Shown: positions 1 to 6,366 of the stretch, piece after piece
How positions within the stretch are numbered: the stretch's first letter is position 1
Layout of the letters: each line of letters starts with the position of its first letter
Position numbers and translations under genes: made by a program
The notes under the pieces: generated by a model
Databases searched by the model: none
Told to the model about the DNA's origin: nothing
The model's input: only the letters and a program-made list of their open reading frames with translations
Assembly: GCA_017995875.1 (NCBI GenBank)
Contig: JAGOIB010000043.1
Location: 1,455-14,204, forward strand
Reading direction: 5' to 3'
Length of the DNA: 12,750 bases
DNA from: Saprospiraceae bacterium
GTDB taxonomy: Bacteria > Bacteroidota > Bacteroidia > Chitinophagales > Saprospiraceae

Positions 1-896
1 ACAGGATTGTATTCAATCACATTTACTTTCACCGGAAATTGTCCGCGACAAAGTTTGACCAACTTGTCTGCATCTTCAAATGTGTCATTAAATCCTTTCA
101 AAGCAATGTATTCAAAGGATATCCTTCCACCGGTTTGCTGATAAAAATAATCCAGGGCGTCCATCAATGTTTTGAGACTATTGGATTCATTGATGGGCAT
201 GATCTGGTTACGTTTCAGATCATCCGCAGCATGAAGCGAGAGTGCAAGGTTAAACTTCACTTTTTCATCTCCCATCCTACGGATCATCTTTGCGATGCCG
301 GCTGTGCTTACTGTTATCCGACGTGGTGACCACGCCATCCCGTGCGGACTGGTGATCATTTGTATACTTTCCATGACAGGCCCATAGTTAAGTAGCGGCT
401 CTCCCATACCCATGTATACGATGTTGGTCAGTGGAAAACCAAGGGTTTCCTTGCTGAGACGATTCATTTCAAAAGCCTGATCATATATTTCTGCTCCGGT
501 GAGATTTCGCAGACGACCCATTTTACCGGTAGCACAAAAACTACAGGTTAGACTGCAACCAACTTGTGACGAAACACACGCTGTTGCTCTTTTATCATCA
601 ACTACAGGAATTAAAACGGTTTCTATTTTATAACCGTCAAAAAGTTTGTAGCGTGATTTGATCGTACCATCTTCACTGTTTTGCCGCAGGTCAAGTTCAA
701 TACTTTGAAAGGTAAAATTCTCCTTCAGTAGCTGACGCAAAGGTGCAGGTACATTGGACATATCATCAAATCCCTTTGCACCGAGTTTCCACATCCAGTC
801 ATATACTTGCTTGGCCCGATAGGCAGGCTGTCCCAATGCTGCAAATGATTTCTGCAGATCGGTTAATGTTTGCGTCCTGATATCGGGTATTGACAT
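1..896 (-). CDS. rlmN: RlmN, dual-specificity 23S rRNA (A2503) / tRNA (A37) C2-methyltransferase, C-terminus outside window
   Basis: This is a radical SAM enzyme that methylates C2 of adenosine 2503 in 23S rRNA and, in characterised homologues, A37 of some tRNAs. It acts in the cytoplasm and tunes ribosomal fidelity. The frame is open from the ATG at 896 to the window edge, giving 298 residues; about 50 C-terminal residues of the usual ~345 are missing. The [4Fe-4S] motif is C114-SLT-C118-SF-C121. C107, seven residues earlier in the segment ACVSSQVGC, matches the conserved methyl-carrier-partner cysteine (E. coli C118). The GEP motif is at 165-167 and SLHA at 220-223. The second catalytic cysteine (E. 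coli C355) would lie beyond the edge. An N-terminal helical RNA-binding region (1-~95) is present. The ATG start follows an A/T-rich leader with no clear Shine-Dalgarno site. Identification is firm; only the end is unseen. Confidence 0.96.
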   Translation of the reverse strand, partial: MSIPDIRTQTLTDLQKSFAALGQPAYRAKQVYDWMWKLGAKGFDDMSNVPAPLRQLLKENFTFQSIELDLRQNSEDGTIKSRYKLFDGYKIETVLIPVVDDKRATACVSSQVGCSLTCSFCATGKMGRLRNLTGAEIYDQAFEMNRLSKETLGFPLTNIVYMGMGEPLLNYGPVMESIQMITSPHGMAWSPRRITVSTAGIAKMIRRMGDEKVKFNLALSLHAADDLKRNQIMPINESNSLKTLMDALDYFYQQTGGRISFEYIALKGFNDTFEDADKLVKLCRGQFPVKVNVIEYNP

Positions 897-926
897 GTAG
901 AAAAGTAAATGGTAAAAAATAAAAGG

Positions 927-980
927 TATTCAGTATTCAGTATTCAGTAATCGGTAAATCGTAAATCGTAAATCGTAAAT
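927..980. repeat. 7-bp-period tandem repeat with changing unit sequence
   Basis: Reading the plus strand, the period is exactly 7 bp for 54 bases. There are three TATTCAG units (927-947), one transitional TAATCGG (948-954), three TAAATCG units (955-975) and a partial TAAAT (976-980). The phase is kept while the unit sequence changes. A shorter echo occurs at 1023-1043 (TATTCAG, TAAACGG, then a degenerate unit). Similar short-period arrays near gene ends are, from memory, common in Bacteroidota genomes. Confidence 0.9.
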
Positions 981-981
981 T

Positions 982-1010
982 TTAAGTCCTCTTCAGGGGT
1001 TTTAGGGGTA
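982..1010 (-). repeat. G/C-run intergenic element, copy 1 (eroded hairpin)
   Basis: This 29-base element matches the copy at 1068-1097 at most positions. Both begin TTAAGTCC and end TTTAGGGGTA on the plus strand, with CAGGGG in between. In this copy the short inverted repeat is imperfect because the CCCC arm has become CCTC, so the hairpin has a mismatch. Confidence 0.85.
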
Positions 1011-1067
1011 AAAAGTAATCTGTATTCAGTAAACGGTAAGAAGTTGCAAAATGGTTAGTCGTAAAAG

Positions 1068-1097
1068 TTAAGTCCCCTTTCAGGGGATTTAGGGGTA
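1068..1097 (-). repeat. G/C-run intergenic element, copy 2, possible weak terminator of the glycosyltransferase gene
   Basis: This 30-base element starts two bases after the glycosyltransferase stop codon. On the minus strand it holds CCCC-TGAAA-GGGG, a perfect 4-bp stem (1074-1086), followed by ACTTAACTTTT. That is a weak terminator shape, though the stem is short and the T tract is broken. An upstream CCCC run (1092-1095) could pair with the GGGG instead, giving two mutually exclusive folds. Calling it a repeat is firm; calling it a terminator is inference. Confidence 0.75.
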
Positions 1098-1099
1098 CA

Positions 1100-1882
1100 T
1101 CACAACCTCACAGGTTCCGGGACAATCTTCCTTACTTTGATATTTGCATAGATCGGATGGTTGATCAATCCCATTTTCTGAAGTCGATGCATTACCGAAA
1201 CCTTTAATACGCCCAGGCCATACTTGATACTCCTGGAAAGATTGATTGAAGACGCTTCTTCAAAATATTTGGTTGGACAGGTTACTTCGCCAATGGGAAA
1301 TCCGGCGTAAATAATCTGTGACAACATTTCATTGTCAAAGATGAAATCATCTGAATTGGCACTAAATGGAATGGATTGTAATACCTCCCTGCTGAAAGCG
1401 CGATAGCCTGTGTGGTACTCAGACAATTTATAGTTGACGAGGATGTTTTGGAAGAAGGTAAGAAACCGGTTGGCCCAGTACTTGTAGATGGGCATACCGC
1501 CACGAAGGGCGCCCTTGCCCAATATCCTTGAACCTAATACAACAGGATAGAGATTCTCTCCGATGATATTGACCATGCTGGGTATCAGCAAGGGGGTGTA
1601 TTGGTAATCAGGGTGAAGCATGATCACGATATCAGCATTGATCTCCAGTGCTTTGGTGTAGAGCGATTTTTGATTGCCGCCGTATCCTTTGTTTTGTTCA
1701 TGACGGATGATGTGCTGAATGCCTAATGCCTGGGCCTCCTCTACAGTGTTGTCCCTGCTTGCATCATCGCATAGAATTACCTCATCCACGATGTCGTGGG
1801 GTATCTCTCTGTATGTTTTAGCGAGGGTGCGGGATGCATTGTATGCGGGCAGTACCACCACCACTTTTTTATCCTTATACAT
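1100..1882 (-). CDS. Family 2 glycosyltransferase, DPM1-like (polyprenyl-phosphate sugar transferase type)
   Basis: This 260-residue GT-A fold protein probably transfers a sugar from a nucleotide donor to a lipid phosphate or glycan acceptor at the inner face of the cytoplasmic membrane. The N-terminal strand VVVVLPAYNAS (7-17) and the C38-D-D-A-S acidic pair bind the nucleotide. The usual DxD segment appears as H90-P-D-Y-Q-Y, a form I recall from a bacterial GT2 subgroup. The YHTGYRAF block (156-163) and the acidic SDDFIFDNEML block (177-187) match the acceptor and catalytic side. There is no C-terminal membrane helix pair, unlike GtrB or ArnC types, so it is soluble or peripheral. It ends in a basic segment. 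The start ATG lies just after a perfect TAnnTTTG box. It is flanked by an unrelated lipoprotein gene and rlmN, so context gives no pathway. Confidence 0.9.
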   Translation of the reverse strand: MYKDKKVVVVLPAYNASRTLAKTYREIPHDIVDEVILCDDASRDNTVEEAQALGIQHIIRHEQNKGYGGNQKSLYTKALEINADIVIMLHPDYQYTPLLIPSMVNIIGENLYPVVLGSRILGKGALRGGMPIYKYWANRFLTFFQNILVNYKLSEYHTGYRAFSREVLQSIPFSANSDDFIFDNEMLSQIIYAGFPIGEVTCPTKYFEEASSINLSRSIKYGLGVLKVSVMHRLQKMGLINHPIYANIKVRKIVPEPVRL

Positions 1883-1886
1883 GGCG

Positions 1887-1894
1887 CAAAGATA
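1887..1894 (-). promoter_or_regulatory. Bacteroidota -7 box (TATCTTTG) for the glycosyltransferase gene
   Basis: The minus strand reads TATCTTTG, a perfect match to the Bacteroidota -7 consensus TAnnTTTG. It sits only four bases before the ATG at 1882. No convincing TTG-type -33 box was found at the usual spacing. If it is functional, the transcript would start at or just before the start codon and be nearly leaderless. The terminator of the upstream gene ends about 40 bases away, which supports separate transcription. Confidence 0.55.
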
Positions 1895-1932
1895 AATGGA
1901 AAGGTTTAGATGTTTGAATGAAGCTTTCCGGC

Positions 1933-1967
1933 AAAAAAAAAGCCTCTGCCATGATAGCAGAGGCTTT
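1933..1967 (-). terminator. Intrinsic terminator of the lipoprotein gene
   Basis: A perfect 11-bp inverted repeat, AAAGCCTCTGC (1939-1949) and GCAGAGGCTTT (1957-1967), encloses a 7-base loop. On the minus strand it is followed at once by a run of T's (1933-1941 read in reverse). It lies 26 bases past the lipoprotein stop codon. A second, looser T-rich stretch follows on the plus strand, so it could act in both directions, but no plus-strand gene converges here. Confidence 0.92.
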
Positions 1968-1992
1968 AAACATTTTTTCTTTAGCTAAAGAA

Positions 1993-2559
1993 TTACTTCT
2001 TCTTTACAGGAGCAGCTGGAGCAGCTGGAGCGAAAGAAGCCATAAGAGCTGTCAGATCACCCATTGCTTTATCAACGCCACCTTTAACAGTGCCGTAAGT
2101 TCCTTGCCATGCTGTGAGGTTTTCACCAGCAGACGTTACTAAACCACCAAGTTCAGCAAGTTTAGCTGTAACGTCACCTTCGATTTTGCCAGCAGCAAGA
2201 CCGTCTTTAAGAGCAGTTACTTCAGCTGATTTTTCTGACCATGTCTTAACAAAGTCGTTGATGTTTTGCTGAAGAGGAGCGTATCCACCTAAAGCTTCAG
2301 TAACAGCTTGCTGAGAAGCCTTGAAAGCAGTTACTTGTTCTGGTTTCAATTTCTTGATTGTCATTTCATCAAGCGTTACACCAGCTAATGCTTTGGTGTA
2401 GTTAGAAAGATCACCTGAAACCATACCTGCGAAATCAGTTACAGATTTAGTTGTGTTGTCCCAGTTACCTGAAAGTTCTTCGATACCAGCACGGTATTGC
2501 TCAACGCCTTTGCAAGAGATCATCAGCAATGGAAGAGCGAATAAAAATAGTTTTTTCAT
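1993..2559 (-). CDS. Small Ala-rich helical lipoprotein of unknown function
   Basis: No family is recognised. The chosen start (ATG at 2559) gives 188 residues with a classic lipoprotein signal: MKK, a hydrophobic core, then L-M-I-S-C16, so Cys16 would be lipidated. A longer frame from 2610 adds 17 residues that would bury the signal peptide and run through the promoter-like box, so it was set aside. The mature part is almost all predicted amphipathic helix, rich in Ala, Lys, Glu, Gly and Thr, with only the lipid-bearing cysteine. It ends in a low-complexity Ala-Pro segment and three lysines. Codon use is strongly biased (GCT, GGT, GTA/GTT, AAA, GAA), unlike the operon upstream, which suggests high expression. 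It has its own promoter-like box and terminator and so is probably a single-gene unit. A periplasm-facing or surface structural role is only a guess. Confidence 0.88.
   Translation of the reverse strand: MKKLFLFALPLLMISCKGVEQYRAGIEELSGNWDNTTKSVTDFAGMVSGDLSNYTKALAGVTLDEMTIKKLKPEQVTAFKASQQAVTEALGGYAPLQQNINDFVKTWSEKSAEVTALKDGLAAGKIEGDVTAKLAELGGLVTSAGENLTAWQGTYGTVKGGVDKAMGDLTALMASFAPAAPAAPVKKK
2009..2031 (-). repeat. 9-bp tandem repeat encoding the Ala/Pro tail
   Basis: The 9-bp unit GGAGCAGCT (plus strand) occurs about two and a half times in frame. It encodes the alternating Ala-Ala-Pro segment just before the terminal lysines of the lipoprotein. Copy number could vary between strains by slippage without breaking the frame. 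Confidence 0.8.
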
Positions 2560-2589
2560 GTTGTTAGTGTTTTTTATCAATTGTGGGCG

Positions 2590-2597
2590 CAAATGTA
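2590..2597 (-). promoter_or_regulatory. Bacteroidota -7 box (TACATTTG) for the lipoprotein gene
   Basis: The minus strand reads TACATTTG, a perfect TAnnTTTG match, 30 bases before the chosen ATG. No clear TTG -33 box is seen, although the upstream 20-30 bases are A/T-rich. The leader between the box and the start is A-rich (a run of six A's), as is usual for strongly translated Bacteroidota genes. The box lies inside the longer alternative frame, which supports the downstream start. Confidence 0.6.
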
Positions 2598-2817
2598 CGC
2601 CATATTCCACTAATTATCAGGTTTTTTTAACAGAATTTTAATTTTTACTATGGAGATCGAAACAAATTTTCTTTGTATGGCTTGATGGCATATTTTGTTT
2701 CGCTAACTCGTTGTTTTACCAACGATTATGCTATTTTATGGGAAAAAACAGAATGAAATATCTTCTTGATTCCTCTGATTTCATCATTCTCCCTTCATTT
2801 CAGGTATTTGGGAGAGG
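2598..2817. other. Intergenic region downstream of the secreted-protein operon
   Basis: These 220 A/T-rich bases separate the end of the four-gene operon from the lipoprotein promoter box. No coding frame continues the beta-helix that breaks off at 2818. The only folds seen are a 6-bp inverted repeat (TCGTTG/CAACGA, 2708-2725) with a 6-base loop but no T tract, and a weaker ACAAA/TTTGT pair (2662-2676). A convincing operon terminator was not found. Confidence 0.6.
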
Positions 2818-5547
2818 TTAATGAATACTGTTTAACCCTCTGAACTCCACCTGTGCACCATTGAGATTGACAACATCCCGCCCAAGGTTTGACGTATTCA
2901 ACCTGAAAATGCAGTTTTCGATGATAAGGTCAGCGGCCATTCCTGTGGAAAGCAATGCTGCGGCCTGGTCAGAAGCATAGTTACGTTCAAAGATCACATT
3001 ATAGAACTTGCCCTTTCCAAAACTGAGCACACCAGCGCCCATATCATTTCCATTCAAAACCTGATCTGCATGGCCATAGGTAATGGTCACACCATCCAGA
3101 ATACATTCCTGACAGTCAGGGGAAAGGATAATGGTGTGGTAGCTATTATCCCATAAGGTATCTGCGATATTGATATCACCACTAATCTGCACCAGCTCTG
3201 CATTGGCAGTGCGTTCTGCCCGTGTCAGCTCAACGCCAATAAATCCACCATATATTTTTATGCTGTCAAGAAGTATAAAACTTGTATCCCGATTGGTAGG
3301 ATGAGGTGAATAGATACCTTCTGCCACCCAGATTTCCTGAACGTTTTCATACCGGCCTGCCACATAGATAGCATCTTTCAATTCGTTAAATGCATCGGCC
3401 CATGAGGTGCCATTATTGTCTCCGGTCGCATCCTGGTCGACATATACGTATGGGCCTCCCGTCCAGATGCAGGGGCTTTCGAAGTATACTTGAGTAACAA
3501 TGGTACTGTCACATCCGGCTACATTGGTTGAAGTAGAAGTATAGAATCCTTCCTCCGAGATCCATTCACCATCGATCTGAACAGAATCGCCTTGACAGAG
3601 AGGCTGTGATATGGAATCCAGGCTGGTTTGCAGGACGGTAATATGAGCAGAATCAATATTGGTACAACCAAATACATTTGTTCCTTCAACATATACATAT
3701 CCACTTGAAACCGGATATATGTTTGAGTAACGGTTTGATGGCGCACTAAATATGCTGTCCGGATACCATTGGTATTGATTGGCACCTTCGGCCGTTACAA
3801 AAAGGATGTCTCCCGGACACCCTGCCTGATCCGGGCCTGCATCTATTCCAGGTAATCCAGACACAGCAAAAGGTCCGACAATCGCCTCAACATTTTCAGC
3901 TTCATGGCGGGCCTTTACAAAAAGGTTAGTATAAAGCAATGTGCTGTCGAGTTCAATCAAATAAGGCCATTCATCTACCTGTTGCTGCAGCAATACATAG
4001 GTCATGCCGCTGTCTATGGAAATATAGAGATCCGCATCAGGAATAGATATCAAATCCACATTGATAGCCAGGCTGTCGCCATAACAATAGGTAGGTTCGC
4101 TGGGTGAAATAAAATTGATCGCGCGTAGTGGCATAATAAAAAAGGAATCTGCAACTACATCTTCTACATTATTGACATTATCCACACCAACTACTTTATA
4201 ATAATACATGGTGCCCCAATTGAGAATAAGCTCTACCGGAACATCCGACCAGACACCATTTGATTGAAAAGCAAGATTATCTGTTGATAGCAGTATCTCT
4301 GCATGTTGCACTCCGCAGCCACCTGCGTCATCATTGACCGACCAATTAAGTGAAACCTCGTTGGTATTTAATGTATCAGCCAAAGGGGTGACTACGGTAG
4401 TTGGTGCAAATGCATCAATGGTATTACTCCACATATTGGTCATGATGGGATCATTGAGGTCAAAAATAATAGCAGCCTGATGAGTGACGATCTCACCGGT
4501 AGGGGTAGTGTTTTTGGGTGAACAGAGGAAATTGACAAATCCTTCACCAGAACCTGTCAGCGTATCATTCAAAGGCAGAAATCCAGCCATCGGATCGATT
4601 GGTGGTTGTCCTGTGATCGGATCTATAGTCTCCATCAACCAGATAAAACGGTTGTTAGGTAAATCGAGACCGGCCGTCAGATCAATCATAATCCCGAGAT
4701 CCGAACTGAAATCATAACGATGCTGGTAGGAAGAGACATTTGCCGGAATCTCCAGGATCTTGTCACCAAAACCAATGGCACCCAACCTGAATGAAAACGG
4801 ATTGATATCATCATCGATGGGAATAGTAATCAATACGGTGCTCGCATTAGAGGTGGCAAAAACAGGGTCATTTTCAAACCGCACTGTATAATCCATCACG
4901 TCATGTATTGAAACCCATCGCACCGAATCGTATCCGACAGGACCCTGGATATCGTTTGGATCCTTGGGACAATATCGGATACCTGCAGTAAGTTTGAAAC
5001 CATCCGAGTCAACGCATTTCAGCGAATCGATGATCGTCAGTGATTGGTTAATAAAGGATCCTGTGACACTAATGGTGCAAGGTGAATCACCTGAACCACT
5101 CGTATCCCCCAATCCTTTACCCCAACTACATATATAGGGTGGAGTACCCCCACTAATAACGCCGGTAAGCTGATAGGTATATTCAGGGCGGACACCACAA
5201 GGAACCGGATCCGGTGACTTAGAGACAAGTGTTGCAGCTATATCGACCGATACAGTTTTTCCCGGCCACACGCGTGCTGACTTCATCCCCATACACCCTG
5301 TTGACGTGGAAACTGTTACATTATAATCTGCAGGCTCCAATCCGGATATGACTTTACTGGTTGTTTTTAAAAAAGGGGATCCGTTTTTTTTCCAATCATA
5401 CGTAAGACCGTTGGTCAGGCCTGGAACCTGGACTTCAATTCGCCCATCCTTGCGTCCGGCGCAGGATTCATCTTTTTTGATGAGTGTGATTTGAGCCTGG
5501 GTCTCTAAACAAATCAAACACATCATGTACGTGATAAGAGTTTTCAT
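2818..5547 (-). CDS. Secreted multi-domain protein: SprB/PKD-like modules, DPNDI-type domain, FN3-like domain, truncated beta-helix
   Basis: This is a 909-residue exported protein with a Sec signal peptide (1-~19, ending TQAQ). Residues ~20-97 fit a SprB-type repeat (S-C-A-G-x-x-D-G start, Y-x-V-T-V end). Residues 100-185 form a second PKD-like module with paired cysteines. A DPNDI-type domain runs from D196 to ~380, with the marks YTVRFEND, FRLGxIGFGD and AIIFDLNDPI. From memory, this domain follows CARDB arrays in giant proteins of planctomycetes, cyanobacteria and Bacteroidota. An FN3-like domain follows (381-473), then two further Bacteroidota surface modules (566-640 and ~642-690). From 700 a right-handed beta-helix begins (VYVDQDATG, then GTSWADAF) and stops abruptly at 909. 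No type IX sorting domain is present. The start overlaps the previous stop as ATGA, which indicates translational coupling. It is the last gene of the operon. Function is unknown; adhesion or matrix is a guess. Confidence 0.88.
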   Translation of the reverse strand: MKTLITYMMCLICLETQAQITLIKKDESCAGRKDGRIEVQVPGLTNGLTYDWKKNGSPFLKTTSKVISGLEPADYNVTVSTSTGCMGMKSARVWPGKTVSVDIAATLVSKSPDPVPCGVRPEYTYQLTGVISGGTPPYICSWGKGLGDTSGSGDSPCTISVTGSFINQSLTIIDSLKCVDSDGFKLTAGIRYCPKDPNDIQGPVGYDSVRWVSIHDVMDYTVRFENDPVFATSNASTVLITIPIDDDINPFSFRLGAIGFGDKILEIPANVSSYQHRYDFSSDLGIMIDLTAGLDLPNNRFIWLMETIDPITGQPPIDPMAGFLPLNDTLTGSGEGFVNFLCSPKNTTPTGEIVTHQAAIIFDLNDPIMTNMWSNTIDAFAPTTVVTPLADTLNTNEVSLNWSVNDDAGGCGVQHAEILLSTDNLAFQSNGVWSDVPVELILNWGTMYYYKVVGVDNVNNVEDVVADSFFIMPLRAINFISPSEPTYCYGDSLAINVDLISIPDADLYISIDSGMTYVLLQQQVDEWPYLIELDSTLLYTNLFVKARHEAENVEAIVGPFAVSGLPGIDAGPDQAGCPGDILFVTAEGANQYQWYPDSIFSAPSNRYSNIYPVSSGYVYVEGTNVFGCTNIDSAHITVLQTSLDSISQPLCQGDSVQIDGEWISEEGFYTSTSTNVAGCDSTIVTQVYFESPCIWTGGPYVYVDQDATGDNNGTSWADAFNELKDAIYVAGRYENVQEIWVAEGIYSPHPTNRDTSFILLDSIKIYGGFIGVELTRAERTANAELVQISGDINIADTLWDNSYHTIILSPDCQECILDGVTITYGHADQVLNGNDMGAGVLSFGKGKFYNVIFERNYASDQAAALLSTGMAADLIIENCIFRLNTSNLGRDVVNLNGAQVEFRGLNSIH

Positions 5548-6362
5548 CTATTAGGTGTGTTTGGTTGCCTGAAATATTTATAATATTCAAATCCCACCTG
5601 TTTGTTGATTTCATCCATTAATTCACCCCGGTCAAACTTGTAAGAAGTACTTAGGAAAGTTAGCATTGCATTTTTATCCGGTGAGTGGAAGAGTGGAATG
5701 GCCGCATTAATGTCTGTTTCGCTGATATTAAATGTAATCAAAGCCCTTCTCAACTCGTCTTCAAGATCCGTCCGGTTGAATTTTTCAATTTGGTTGCGTA
5801 CCTGGGATTCTACTTCTGCGCCAAGAGATACTGGTGTTTCTTTTGCATTTAACTTTTGTTGCAGGAAGGCAGGCTGCATCATTCCAATTCGCTCGAGGAT
5901 TAGTGTTGTGCCACTTTTATCGAGGTTACGGTGTTTCCATGTTCCATTGACATACTTCAAGGCCTTACAGGATGGAATATCAAAATAGGTTTGGTGTACG
6001 ACATAGATCAGTACCAAATATTTATGCTGTTGTCCATCCTGCAGTTGGATGGCAAATTGCAATTCCAAAGGGTTCATCTTAAGTTTCTGCTGCCATGATG
6101 TAAAACTTTCGGCAGTCATGCCATTCCAATCTTCAGGCAGGAACATAGATCGAAATGCTTCATATGAAGTAGGGTTAAAGTACTTTTTAAAAACAGTCAC
6201 CGCTTCGGAATCATCAGAAGATGCAGGTTCCACATGATACACCCTGGGCTCCACCGAATACGTTGTACTGGTCAATTGATAACCGGCGTAATTGAATTGT
6301 GTTTGGCCGCTCAAAATGGTCAAACACAAATGGCTCAGGATGATGATGAAGATATTTCTCAT
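5544..6362 (-). CDS. Secreted protein of unknown function, possible NTF2/cystatin-like N-terminal domain
   Basis: Not recognised as a named family. The ATG at 6362 is preferred. It gives 272 residues with a clean signal peptide (MRN, hydrophobic core, cleavage near LSGQ20), lies four bases after the upstream stop, and avoids the 44-base overlap of the longer frame from 6410. Residues ~50-145 follow a helix-then-strands pattern (AVTVFKKYF, LQFAIQLQDG, KYLVLIYVVH, LKYVNGTWKHR) that resembles small NTF2-like or cystatin-like domains ending in a 'NGxW' strand. This is pattern-level inference only. Residues ~175-262 are helical and charged and may form a separate bundle. There is one cysteine after the signal peptide (C132). 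The gene sits between two other secreted proteins and overlaps the next gene by ATGA, so it is probably made with them. An accessory or periplasmic partner of the large proteins is plausible but unproven. Confidence 0.85.
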   Translation of the reverse strand: MRNIFIIILSHLCLTILSGQTQFNYAGYQLTSTTYSVEPRVYHVEPASSDDSEAVTVFKKYFNPTSYEAFRSMFLPEDWNGMTAESFTSWQQKLKMNPLELQFAIQLQDGQQHKYLVLIYVVHQTYFDIPSCKALKYVNGTWKHRNLDKSGTTLILERIGMMQPAFLQQKLNAKETPVSLGAEVESQVRNQIEKFNRTDLEDELRRALITFNISETDINAAIPLFHSPDKNAMLTFLSTSYKFDRGELMDEINKQVGFEYYKYFRQPNTPNR

Positions 6363-6366
6363 GTGG

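Larger units (their letters stand above)
897..1099. other. Intergenic region with a duplicated composite repeat
   Basis: No open frame of note lies here. The 203 bases between the glycosyltransferase stop and the rlmN start are mostly made of two copies of one composite repeat. Each copy is a stretch built on 7-bp units followed by a G/C-run element ending in TTTAGGGGTA. Copy 1 spans about 927-1010 and the more degenerate copy 2 about 1023-1097. Any rlmN promoter must lie within or next to this repeat; the only candidate seen is a near match to TAnnTTTG (TACCTTTT on the minus strand, around 921-928). Confidence 0.8.

Noticed and set aside
39..329. Plus-strand open frame of 96 codons near the window start
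   Set aside because: It lies opposite rlmN, whose motifs are clear on the minus strand.
927..1097. CRISPR array
   Set aside because: The repeats are 7-bp tandem units and two diverged ~30-bp elements, with no unique spacers of constant length and no cas genes.
2560..2610. Longer start (2610) for the lipoprotein
   Set aside because: The extra residues hide the lipoprotein signal, and the codons run through the promoter-like TAnnTTTG box.
2708..2725. Operon terminator after the 909-residue gene
   Set aside because: The stem has only 6 pairs, there is no T tract, and it lies about 90 bases past the stop codon.
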